DNA from: Dirofilaria immitis
Taxonomy: Eukaryota > Nematoda > Chromadorea > Rhabditida > Onchocercidae
DNA: 64,000 nucleotides
Assembly (NCBI GenBank): GCA_024305405.1
Contig: JAKNDB010000096.1
Location: 310,001 to 374,000 of the forward strand
Reading direction: 5' to 3'
The stretch's first letter is position 1. The number at the start of each line of letters is the position of its first letter. The position numbers and the translations under genes are program-made. Below the pieces are notes generated by a model that was not told the origin of the DNA, did no database searches, and worked only from the letters and a program-made list of their open reading frames with translations. Positions 12,201 to 24,400 of this stretch are shown piece by piece.

Positions 12201-15200
12201 TTTTTCCTTTCCCATAAATTGCTCTATTTTAAAAGCAATAAATGAATTTTATAAAAGTTCGTGTGAATTATATATATATATCCCATCAATCCTTTGACAT
12301 TTATTTATTATTATTAAAAAAAAAAATAGAAATCCGAAAATCATAGATTTTTTTAAGGAAGCAAAAATATGAGATTGGTTCAATTCTTTCGTATGTCATT
12401 AATTTTTTACATTTTTTTTTTTTTTTGTATATATATATCAAATTTTCTTTTAAATAAATCAAAATTTTTGAGGGAAAAATCAAAATCAAAAATTTGATAA
12501 TATTTTTATACAATCAATCAATATTGGCAATAATCGATCAATTTTTTTTGTATTTATTTTATCATTGATTATAATCGATCGATTTTTTTTTTTATCTTAT
12601 CTAATTGATTTTTTTAATGATTATTAGTTTAAATATTGATTATAATTGATTGATTTTTTTTTGATGAATATTATTTTAGTTTTTAAATAATTAAATTATA
12701 GTTAAAATATTTCTTTTAAATTAAATTTTAGAAAGATAATACGGTAAAATATAATACTGATGGTAATACGATTGTATCACGTACACAATCGATGCAACAT
12801 GATTCGATGATTACTGATGATCAACAACAATATATCTCGATATATGGTAGATCGAATTCATGCTTTCGAGCATATGATAACTTTCACGTCGTCAATCATT
12901 TCCAATTTTGCATAGTGGTGCAATTTTTCGAAACGGAATTATTCAACTTTATCCGAAGGACTTCATCCATTACAAGAAGGTATCAATGAAGGTATGTTAA
13001 AATTATAATAATTGAATTTTTAATTCAAATAATTTAATTTAAATAATTTATATATTAAGTAAATAATTTCAAATATATATATATATATATATATATATAG
13101 CGATAATTTAGAAATTACTAACAAGCAAAAAATTAGCATAATTATAACATTTTATTGATATCGTCCAATAAGATTTAATAATAACATTTATTGACTTAAT
13201 CGTATGGTAATAGTTTGATATATGATAAGATATCACCCACAACTATGTAAGAGTTTGTTTTTAGACTTTTAACAAAATTTAAATTTTTCAAAATTTAAAA
13301 ATAAAATCTAATTGTTATGAAATCAGAATAATATTAAATATTCAACAACAATAATATTCTGTTACTATTATCACCAGCATGAGAATATCACTTTTATCAT
13401 TAATCAATATTCAAATTCAAAAAATTTAATGCCATGATAAAAATATAATCATTTTGATCATAAAATTTGCATATTTCGTTATCATCCGATTAATTTACAA
13501 CTATTTAAAGTTTATATTAGTATCATTTTTCAAGTATAAACTATTACATTTTCTACTTCTTCTAAAGTTCAATAAAGTTGTATAAATGAGATGATAATTG
13601 AAATGCTGGATAAAACTTTTTTATTTAAATTTCATTTTAAATTTGTGCCTTTCATTACAACATAAATTACTTCCTTTTAACTCATTACATCGTAACATAT
13701 TTATTTGCGATATGAATGCTAATATATTAAAATTTTTCTTACGATTATCGCAATTCCTTCAAAATTTTTCGTTTTGCGAAAAAAATTCCATCATATTATT
13801 TGATAAAATTGCAAATTTAAATATTTTATAATAAATCCTATGCTAAATTATCATTTAATTTTTATAAAAGTTTTTATTGATAATTTCTTTTATCAGAAAT
13901 TTTTTCCTTTGTCAGAAATTTTTTCTTCTAAAAAAAAAAACCAAAAACATATGAATAGTTTTTCTAACTATTTTTTTCTTATCTAAGATATGGCAAAAAA
14001 AAAGCATTTCATTTACCAATTTTAATCTCGAGATTATTATTCGGGAAAGTAAAGGGAAGGATTATTGTTGATGTTGATAATGTTAATAACCTTTGTCATG
14101 AATACAATTCTTTGATGTTGAATTATCTTATCATTAGTTTACATTTAAATTTTTTACTAATTAAAATGTTTTTTTTTTTTAAATTCAAATTTAGAAAATG
14201 AAAATAACAATACAGCAGCAGCAGCACAAATTAAACTTGATGAAATTGTTCGTGGTTGGCAATATCATCCAGATGATCGAAAGGTTACCATTATTAATTT
14301 AATGCAATTTAAGATCGAATAAATTCGAGAAGTTTAAAATCAAAAAGTTATCAATCATAAAAAATTTTCAAAGATGATTGGTATTTTTTGATGGATTAGC
14401 AAGTATTGAAAACTTTAATCAAACTAAGAGCATTTTTAGCATTCGAAAGAAAAAAACCAATAAACTTTCTAGTTATTTCTATCAAAACTATTTCATCCTA
14501 AACTAAAATAACAGTTTCAAGAATTAATATACTCAGCTTAGTTATCGTTTTTTTTTTTTTCTTTTTTGCTTCAATTAATCAAAATTTTTCCAATGATACA
14601 CAAATATCGTATGTAAATTGATAAGAATTTTCTCTTTTTTTTTTTTTTTTTGGAGAAAAAATGGATTAATTAATTTCAATTTCAGGTTCATACAGCACGT
14701 GAAATGAAACGTACAGATGCTGAATTGGGTACACGTAATATTATCACAAATAAACGTACCTCAATTTGTCCTAATACAACTACCGTATCAGAAATAGTAA
14801 ATTTTTTTTTTTTTGCTTTCTTGAAGTATAAATTATGCAATAAAATATTTTAGGATATTTTATGACTTCTAAAAATTAGTGAAAAAAAATTTTGTGAAAT
14901 TTGAATTAATAGCGAAGTAATTGTGATATTTTAATTAATAACAATTCGATCATTTCAATTATAAAGGAAATTTAATAATTTAATTTTAATTAATTAATTA
15001 ATTTGAATTATTTTTGCATTTTGCTAAATATGTTGAAATATAATTACATTGTAAATTTAAAAAAATTACAATATTTTATGAATTGTAAAAAAAAATTCAA
15101 ATTAATTAATTAATTAAAAATTTAATTATTAAATTAAATTATTAATTAAATAAACAAATAAAATAATTTTAAATATTTTTTTCATTTTTTCGTTTTTTTT

Positions 15201-18192
15201 TTTTTTTTTTAAGAAAGAAATGCTTGAAGAAAAAGAAGAAAACCATTGGATATGACATGGCCTGAGAAATTTCATCGTCAATTTATTTATCTTCTCCTTT
15301 CACCAATTTTATTCCCATTATGGGTAACATTACCTGATGTTAGGAAACAGGTAGGTATATATATCATATCATTATTATCATTGCTATAAATTATCACTAA
15401 TACAAGAAAAATTATATCAAAAAAATGAAGAAAATTTGAATATTTTTTATATGACTATGTATATAAAAATGAAAATTGATATTATATTGATTGATAGGAA
15501 AAAACAAAAATTGATTTTATTAAAAGTTTAAAAAATAATTATAAAATAATTTATTGTCAAGAAATTTTAAAAATTTTCCCTTCTTTCTCTCTCTCTCTCT
15601 TTCTCTCTTTCTCTGTCTCTCTCTCTCTCTCTTTAAATAAGTTGAGTGAATGAAGTTATTTTTAAATTTCTAAAATAAACAGTTATTTCAATTAGAATGC
15701 TCGGAAATGGTTTCCAATTACATTTATTGGTTCCATTTTTTGGATTGCATTTTATTCATATATAATGGTTTGGATGGCTAATACTATTGGTGAAACGATT
15801 GCTATGCCTACAGAGGTAAAAATCTATTTATTTATTTATATTTATTCAATTTTACTAATTAATTAATCAATTAATTAATTGGCTGATATGATATTTATCA
15901 CTTCTAGTAAACAATAATCAATTAATTAACTGATATAATATTTATCAACTTCTACTAAACAATAATCAATTAATTAACTGATATAATATTTATCAACTTC
16001 TACTAAACAATAATCAATTAATTAACTGATATAATATTTATCAACTTCTACTAAACAAATGATTAAATGTAAAACAAAAGGAATACATTTTAAATATATA
16101 ACATTTATAGTTTTATCAGCTAAGAGTGCAATATATTCTCTTTTTTTTTTTTTTAAAAAGTACCGCTTACTTATAGTTTTCAATATTTTTACTAATTAAT
16201 TAATTAATTTAACTGACATAATATTTATCAATTCTTTATCAACTCTACCGATCAAATGATCAAATAGAAAACAGAAGAAATACATCTTAAATATGTAACA
16301 GTTGTAATCGTCAGCTAGGAATAAATACATATATATTTTTAAAACAAAAAAAAATACCGCTCGTTCACAATTTTCAATTTTGCTAATTAATTAATTAAAT
16401 CATATAATGTTTACATAACAACAAATGACGACAATTGTAAGATCAAGAATGATAAATTATATCATTAACACTTCTGCTAATCAAATGATCAAAATCGAAA
16501 AAATAAGTTCTTAAATATTTTTAAGTATGCAATCATTTAAAATCTTGAATGGAGGTAAATGAATTTTTTTTTTTAAAAAAAAGGCTCATTTATTCATAAT
16601 TACCATTTCTTTGCTAATTAATTAATTAGGCCAGCTAATATTGATTGATTTTTATATAAAAATAAGCAATGACAATTGCAAGATTAAGAATGATAAATTA
16701 TATCATTATCACTTCTACTAATCAAATGATATTAAAATTGAAAAAATAAATTCTTAAATATTTTCCAAAATTTTTTCAAAATAAAAAAGCATATTTAAAT
16801 AATTTAATTTATACATTATTTTGCTTATATTAAATAATAATTTTTATTAAATGCATCGTTTATTGATTTAAATAAAATATTTTAAAATAATTTAATCAAA
16901 TATCAAATTTAATAAACTAAATTTTATTTAGGTAATTGGATTGACAATATTGGCGGCTGGAACAAGCATACCTGATTTAATTACTAGGTATGACTAATTT
17001 AATCATTTCATATCGATAACAAGTAAATCAAATTTAATAACAAGAATAATGCATCATTCATTGCATGCATGTAATGCATTTATGCATTACGAGAATTGCG
17101 AGAGTATGAATAAGCACGCTATCGAATAATATATAATTTGATAATTTTAATAATTTCTAAAGAGAACAAGATTTTCACATTGATTTTTCTAAGTTGAATA
17201 TAAAACTTTAGATTAATATTAGAATGATTTCTATGCTAAAAGATATATTATTGATTTTTATGTTATAGCATATTAAGAAAATTAATTTTTTATTCGAATT
17301 AATAAGCTTTGAAATTTAATTAATCAATTAATTATTTAAGTGTTATTGTGGCAAGGAAAGGCCTTGGTGATATGGCTGTTTCAAGTTCTGTTGGTAGTAA
17401 TATTTTTGATGTATGCGTTGGGTAAGTAAAATTTATTTATTCAAAAAAGAAAAACCTCGAGAATGATCGATAAGAGATTTTGTCAAGTTCAAGAATGATA
17501 AATGCAAAATTAGGTTAAAATTTTGAATCAAAATTTATACTGATAATTTAATCATTTCCTAATTTTTATATAAAATATATATTGCATAATTGCAATATTA
17601 ATAATACTAATATATTGGAATTGATCGAAGAATATTATCAAAATCTTGATTATTTTTTTATAGATTACCAATTCCATGGTTACTATTTTTCATCGTTGAA
17701 CCTCTTCGTAATCCTGGTAATACTCAAAATTATATTTCAGTATCCAGGTATAATTTTAGATATTTTATTTTTTTTTTAAATAATTATTTTTATCGCTTTC
17801 ATTCCTTTTTTGTTTTGTTTTGTTTTTTTTTTTTGAACCAAAAAAATAACACTTTTCAAATATTTTATTTGCTAATAATATAAAAATGGAATAGAAATTA
17901 AATATAAATTTTTAATTAAAATATTTTTATAATTTAATATTTAAATTATAAATTAAATTTAAGTATTTAATTTCAATTATTTTGCTTTTTTTTCTTTTAC
18001 AGCAATGGTTTAATATGTAGTGTTGGTATGCTTTTTATTATGCTTGTCGTACTTGTCGCATCCATTGGTTTATCACATTGGAAAATGAATAAATTATTTG
18101 GTGTTATTATGATTATATCATATATTGCATTTTGTATTTTTGCTGTCGCTCTTGAAATGGATTATTTTACCTGTCCACTTAAAATATGTTAA
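9261..18192 (+). CDS. K+-dependent Na+/Ca2+ exchanger (SLC24/NCKX family)
   Basis: Membrane antiporter that exports Ca2+ (with K+) against Na+ entry. Sixteen exons: 9261-9466, 9624-9721, 9951-10073, 10552-10653, 10773-10863, 11248-11308, 11487-11644, 12732-12991, 14195-14283, 14686-14796, 15214-15350, 15696-15815, 16932-16987, 17341-17421, 17664-17747, 18003-18192; about 656 residues after frame repair. The first exon has a hydrophobic N-terminal helix. Exons 3-5 hold the alpha-1 repeat ([15 protein letters not shown], then [13 protein letters not shown]). Exons 7-11 encode the hydrophilic cytosolic loop, including [18 protein letters not shown]. Exons 13-14 hold alpha-2, with [10 protein letters not shown] (the Asp is the K+-linked residue of the family) and SSVGSNIFD. 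It ends with hydrophobic helices and TAA. All intron phases agree except at four apparent one-base losses (11626-11630, 12882-12884, 12951-12954, 15239-15242). Nematodes have several paralogues, so I give no symbol. A possible AATAAA lies at 18626. Confidence 0.92.
12044..12150 (+). repeat. Tandem TATCGTAATTCTTTCTACTT unit within an exchanger intron
   Basis: Three copies of TCGTAATTCTTTCTACTTAT, each followed by a variable (ATT)n tract, lie in the intron between the seventh and eighth exons. Confidence 0.8.
15586..15633 (+). repeat. (CT)n microsatellite in an exchanger intron
   Basis: A CT-rich tract with a few TTT and CTG interruptions, just upstream of the acceptor at 15695. It could add to the polypyrimidine signal. 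Confidence 0.85.
15880..16060 (+). repeat. Intronic tandem repeat, period about 52 bp, three copies
   Basis: The unit ATTAACTGATATAATATTTA followed by TCAACTTCTACTAAACAAT recurs three times almost unchanged, after a more diverged copy at about 15880. Confidence 0.85.
16050..16760 (+). repeat. Diverged long repeats filling an exchanger intron
   Basis: Four related segments near 16050, 16240, 16440 and 16680 share CTNATCAAATGAT, a GAAAA(T/C)A(A/G) stretch and a TTCTTAAATATTTT-like end. Most are preceded by a run of ATTAATTAATT. They look like decayed long tandem duplications. Confidence 0.6.
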
Positions 18193-21100
18193 TTACTACT
18201 TTTAGCATAGTTTATCATTAATCATTAAAATGTTATCGTTAAATGATAAAAAAAACGTGATAAAAAGAACAGAATAATATCGAAATTAAATAAGATTTCA
18301 ATTAAAGATAATAATTTCAATTAATATTTTTTTTTAAAAAAAAACCGATACGATAAGAGGTCATTATTTATCAATCGTTTTTTTTTCGCATATAATTTTA
18401 CTAATTTGTTGATAATAATCTTAAAAATATTTATAATTTTAAATTTGTATATAAATTCGAATTATCATTTCCTTTTTTTTCTCCTTCCTCTCTCATTCAT
18501 CTTTTGTAATATCGATATGTTGTAGTTATAAAAATATAATTTGTTTAATTAGTAAATGCATAAGTGTGATTTGTTTGTTTACCTGTAGTTTGTTGCTTTT
18601 AATTATGTACAAAGAAAAAAAATGTAATAAATTTAATTAAAAAATTAATTTCAATTCATTGATTTATCTTAATTAATCAGATAAATTTGATTAAAATTTG
18701 ATCAAATGAATCTAAACAATTTGATAAAATTGATTATCTAACTAAGTTTATAGAAAATGCAAAAATTAAGCTTACAAAGATTAATTATGTAAATTTTATG
18801 AGAAATATTGAAGTTTAATTTGATAAAAATTTTCTGATAAAAAAATTTTTATAATTTCCTAAATAACATATGCATTTGATTGATAAAATAAACAAATAAT
18901 TGATAACATTTAAAGCAAACTTTTTTTTCGAAATCATTAGTATATTTTATTGATTGATAAAAAATATTTTGAAATATATTCTTAATATCTTTATTTTAAA
19001 ATATTAAATTAATCTTTTAAGATTACAGATGGTAGGTGATAAATTTATTGATTGATTTTATTGGATCTATTTTTGATTTCTTTAAAATAATTCTTTAATT
19101 TGATACTTATACAAAAGATTAAATTAATTAATGAAAAAAGTTCGAATTTGATTCAATAAAAGTTATCATCGATAAATTTGATCAAATAAAAATTATCGCA
19201 AATAATATTTAATTGTTTTATTTTTGCATCATTTAAAAGAAGGAAATCTTTTAGATGAAAAAAGAAATAAAATTATTTAAAAATGAATTAAATTTATCTG
19301 AAATAAATATATGATTTGATAAAAATATAACAATTATTACAGATAATATTCGAATATCACTACTACTATCACTACTGTTATCATTTTATTTTAATTAATA
19401 GTTTTTCAATTGATCATTTTTATAATTATTAATTTTTAATTGATCATAATATTTAATAATCGATAACGATTAATTCGTAGAATATTTTTACTAATTTTTA
19501 AATCGGAATTTTACAATCGAAGTTTAAAAAAAACTGATAAAAAAAATTTTGTTTTTAGAATATAATAATTTTTTCCCGTCGTTTCTTTAAATGTGTAGAA
19601 AAATTCCTAAATTTTCGAAATATTTTAATAATTGAAAAAGAAACAAAAATAAAGAAAAAATCAATCAATCAATTTACCAATCAATCAATTTATCAATTAA
19701 TCAATCAATCAATTTATCAATTAACACTAAATATTATCTTAAAAATAATTGCTATGAGATAAGCTATTGCATTTTGTATACAATTTTTCGTTTGTGTAAA
19801 TTTTTCATTAAAATAAAAAAAAAATTGAAACGAAAAATTTTCATAAATTTCTCATAAAAAGCAATAAGATAAATATAAACGAATAAATTTTCAAATTTAA
19901 AAATACAAAAATATAAAAATTTACAAATTGAAAGCATAGTTTTTAAAAAAAAGGAAAAAAAATATTTTCAAATACAATTCATAATGTTTCTTTTCTATGT
20001 TCTTCTTCCTTTTTTCAAAAAAAAAAAAAAAGGGAAGAGATACAAAAGAAAAATAAATTTATAAAAAATTATCAAATAATTCAGATGACGACAATGAACG
20101 GAATAAAAAAGTAGTAATTAATTTAAATAAAAATTAGAAATATAATCAATTTTGAGAAAGACAATATGGGCTGTTCTGATGGTATAGAAGAAAATCAAAA
20201 AGTAAAGAAGACGAAAAAAAATTTTTTTGAAAAGAGAAAAAATAAAAGAATATGTAAAAAGAAAAGTTTGACAAGCTGAAATGAATTGATATTTATTTGT
20301 TTAGTAAGGCGAAATATGATACTATTTGAATTCATAGAATTTCTGATATATAATTAATTGCGCGAAATCTGTTACTCATGATATTTAAATGTTAATTTAA
20401 ATCTATCATTATTGAACTATCAATTGTTATTCGTTACTGATAACAATAAATAATTACCTAATGAAGTACATCTTGTTGTTTGAGTAAATTTAAAATGAAA
20501 ATTCATCTTTACAGCTTATCATCCTTTTCTAAAACAATACACAAAAAGTTGAAAATGAAGGAGTAAAACGAAAAATTAAAAAAACAGTTTTTTATTTTGT
20601 TAAATTGTTTTGCAAAAGATATGTTCGAAATAAAATGGAATAGATTGGAATGGTTAGATAAAATAAACTTTTAACTTTTAGGCTAATCGGATGAAATAAT
20701 TATTTTCAAATGCGGTTCATTTTATTTTAAATTAAATTCAGGAAACTTTATCAACCCATTTTTTTTGCCTTTTGGAAATTAATCCGAAAAAAAAAAGACC
20801 CGCAATAAGCAAACTTCTGCATCAAGTCGGGTCGGGAATTCGTAGTACACACATGCACACACACATATACACATACATATGTTGATTGATAAATAGATAT
20901 ATATCAGAGACAGCACAAAATAACAAATTACATATCATTTTCTTTGGTTCTTTTATGCAAATTTATCAGACTAAAAAAAAATGAATCTGAAATTATAAAA
21001 TTAACAAAAAGTTGTACAAGAGAGAGGAAAAAAAAAGAAGAAATATATATGAGAGAAATTTTAAACGAATAATAATAAAGTATAAATTGTTAGTAATAAA

Positions 21101-21400
21101 CGATTAGAATCAATTGGTAACAAATTTTTTCACTTAAACAACCCGAATTATTTTTCAAAAATTTAAAAAGTATCATTAATTTTTTTTAAATTATAGTTAC
21201 CATAAAAATACAATGAATAATCAATATATATATATATAGAAAGAGAGAGAGAGAGAGGGGAGAGAGAAAGAGAGAGAGAGAAAGAGCATAATTTTTTTAT
21301 CCAGGTAAACAGATAAAATCTAGTTTAAATGATTCCTAGACCTAACAAAGAAAGTATGGATTGTAGATATTCTCGCCTAATTACATATTCTTTCTACAAT
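18193..21400. other. Convergent intergenic region, exchanger to blmp-1
   Basis: It holds the 3' ends of two genes that face each other. I see A/T-rich low-complexity sequence, a (TCAA)n-like array at about 19670-19725, a short CA-rich tract at about 20850-20880 and a GA tract at 21238-21290. I see no coding exon, tRNA or structured RNA. Confidence 0.65.
21238..21290 (+). repeat. (GA)n microsatellite
   Basis: AGAGAG tract with GGGG and AAA interruptions, about 110 bp downstream of the blmp-1 stop codon. Confidence 0.85.
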
Positions 21401-24400
21401 TTACCGCGGTACCGGTGTCGTACTAGTAACACACTGCTCATCGCGGAGTACTCCACTACTTTCTTCACCATCCAAATCGATTATATGTAATTCATTACCG
21501 GTTGTTGGTCGACAACTTGTTGATTTCAATGAGTTCGTAAGCCTGACGGAGAAATATATTTTTTCCTATAAATATACTCATTTTATTTTTTACGATTGTA
21601 ATCTTCTCAAAACGTCATTTCCGTGTAAATTTGACGTAAACTTATCAATAATCAATATAGGTGTAAAAACTTGAAGAATATCAAAGCGAAGTTAAAATTA
21701 AAAATTAAAAATAAACTTTAAAAAAAAAAAAGGAGAAATACCGCAACATGAACAATTGTACGGTCGTTCGTTAGTATGTAAACGTTTATGAAGTTTCAGA
21801 TGAACAAATTGGGTAAATTTTGCATTACAAAGATCGCATGGATAAGGCTTCTGACCATTATGAAGTCGTAAATGTGTTTTCAAATTTGACATACTACTAA
21901 AGCGTTTCTGACAAACTTCACATTGATGCGGTTTTTCACCTAAAAAAAAAAAAAAAATAGATCTAATCAACTGATAATTTAATTGTCAATTAATTGTAAT
22001 CCATCTGATAAGATTTTAGCAATTGATAGTAAAATTTAGAAAAAGTATTTAAATATGAGAATTTTGAGCATGCAAATGGAAGATAAAGCCAAAATATTGC
22101 TCCTATAAAAATGCTTAATTTTAGATTTCATTCTATTTGTTACTTTCAATAAAGTGTATTCTTAACAGTAGATAAGATAAGGAGAAAAAAGATGTTATCA
22201 ACGTTATCATTCGCATATATATGTATATCTTAATATTATTTAGAGAACAAAGAATTCTCATTTTTCGAAACTCAAAATTCAAATTTATGAAATTCGCTAT
22301 TCAATTACAAGAACAAAGAAAAGTGATGAAGGAAGTGTAAATTATATTGTTGTAGAATGAAGCAGATGAGTTGAAGGAAAGAAGATATGATCGCCGATGT
22401 CAATCATTTTATCGAAATACTAATATTTAATCCACTATCAATTCGGTACCAATATCAGTGTTATCGTTATCAGTGTTATCATTAACATACACATATATCT
22501 TTAATTACATTTACAGAGCGAAAAATTTCCAAATCTTCGAAATTCGGAGCTTCAAATTTATCAATTTCGGTATTTGATCGTAGGAAAACAAAAAAAAAAA
22601 CAATGAAGATAAATTATATCATATCTATAAAAATGAGATTTGATAAACAACTTCAATTAATTGATAAAACTGAAGTAAATTTAATAAATTTTTTTTTAAA
22701 CTATTACAAAATTTTCTATCAGAAAAAAAAAAAAAAAAGGAGTTACCGGTATGAACAAGATGATGCTTCTGAAGGTGTGCTAATTGAGTAAATTCTTTGA
22801 AACAAATACTACATTTAAACGGTCGTTCACCGGTATGTGTCCGTAGGTGTACCTTTAAATTTGATAATTGCCCAAATGTTTTGCTACATTCTTTGCATTC
22901 ATAACGAGTCTTTCCATTAATTTGAGACTGAAATTAAATTTTTTGCAAAATTAATTCTTTTTTTTATTTTTACAAATTTTAATTTTATCGTTTTTGCTCG
23001 AAAAAGCAATTATATTTCAAATTTGTGAAAAAATAAATTTAAAAAATTTTTTTTTTTATTACTAAAATATTAATTTCAGAGAATGAATAATTTGTTTAAT
23101 TTTTTACAATTCATATTTAATAAATCTGCAGAGATTTAAATTATTCTAAATTTAAATTTAAGTTCTAAGTTTACAAAAATTTTCATTTTTAATTTTAAGA
23201 TATGTTTGGAAAAGGAATGCTAAAGAAATGATGTACTTTTTGTGTGGGATATGGTTGTCTGCTACGTAAATACGGCGAATTACTTGACGCAGCCTGAAAA
23301 GCGGTTGGCGAAGTTGCTAATGGCGGAGGCGGAATGCTTAAAGGAAGCAGAGGTTGCGGTTGGGCAGCAAAAATGATGCTTTTGTAGGAGTGGTTGAAGG
23401 ATAAAGTGTTCCAGCAAGTGTGGTACCAAATGGTGGACTTGCTGTTGCTGCAAATGCAGGTGCAGGTGAGCATGCAGGCGGTCGTCCAGGTGAACATGAT
23501 CGTGCAATATGTGGCGTTGCAGCAACACCATGATTTGGCTGTGGTGGTACCCAAATTCCACCGGTAGTAACACCTAAAGCTGAGCTACGTCGCCAAAATT
23601 CATGCAACAACGTATTGTAAGGATTAATAGTATTCGGTTGTAGCGATGGTATTCCGGTTGCTACTTGTGGTACCGCACTTTGTGGAATTTTTGTTGCAAC
23701 CGGACGATGCACAGGATTTTGGATTACGTTAGGTCTCGTAATCCTTTGTTGTCTTTCGTTAGTAGTAAGTGGCGAAGTTGGTGATGACCTAAATTAATCG
23801 TAACAAATTTGTCGCATTATTTTGATAGCTTTTAAAAAAGAAAAATTAAAGTTGCAAAAAGAAACGAATAAATTTGATAGAGAGTTATGAAAGATAAGCG
23901 TAAATATTAATTTATCATATTTCATCTCTTCCAGATAATTAATCACAAGATATTTGTTATACTGAATTTGGCTTTCTACTTCTTCTCATTTATTCAAAAT
24001 TTTTGTATCGGAAATTTTGTGAAATTAAGCATACAACGTTGACGTAGAATTAATACTCGATTCACAATCATCGCTGAGCAATTGCGTTAAATCGCTAGCA
24101 GTCGAAGACATAAATGGCGAATGAGCATCAGTGGAACATTTTGATGTAGTACTTGCAACTCCAACAGTTGATTCCTTAAAATAAATAATTGTCGCATAAG
24201 ATTAAAGTTACGTTTAGAATTTGCGACATTTTTTAACAAACTATCTGTCAAAAAAAAAAAGATATTTCGGCTTTTTGATACTATTTTTATTTACGGTATA
24301 AAAAGTTTGGTTAGAATTTGCCGATTAATTGACTATTACGTTTTATGAATTAGTCTAACGTAAATACTTCATTTACCTGCGTGACTTTTTCAACGAGAAA

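Noticed and set aside
12882..12954. Programmed ribosomal frameshifting in the exchanger loop
   Set aside because: No slippery heptamer with a downstream structure is evident, and two different breaks within 75 bases would be needed.
9261..18192. Exchanger as a true pseudogene
   Set aside because: All splice sites, both alpha repeats and the stop are intact, and breaks of the same kind occur in three other conserved genes, so assembly error is more likely.
23195..23573. Two further open frames overlapping the blmp-1 Pro/Ser-rich exon
   Set aside because: One is partly the true frame after an apparent one-base loss at 23369-23373 and the other is a shadow frame. Neither is a separate gene.
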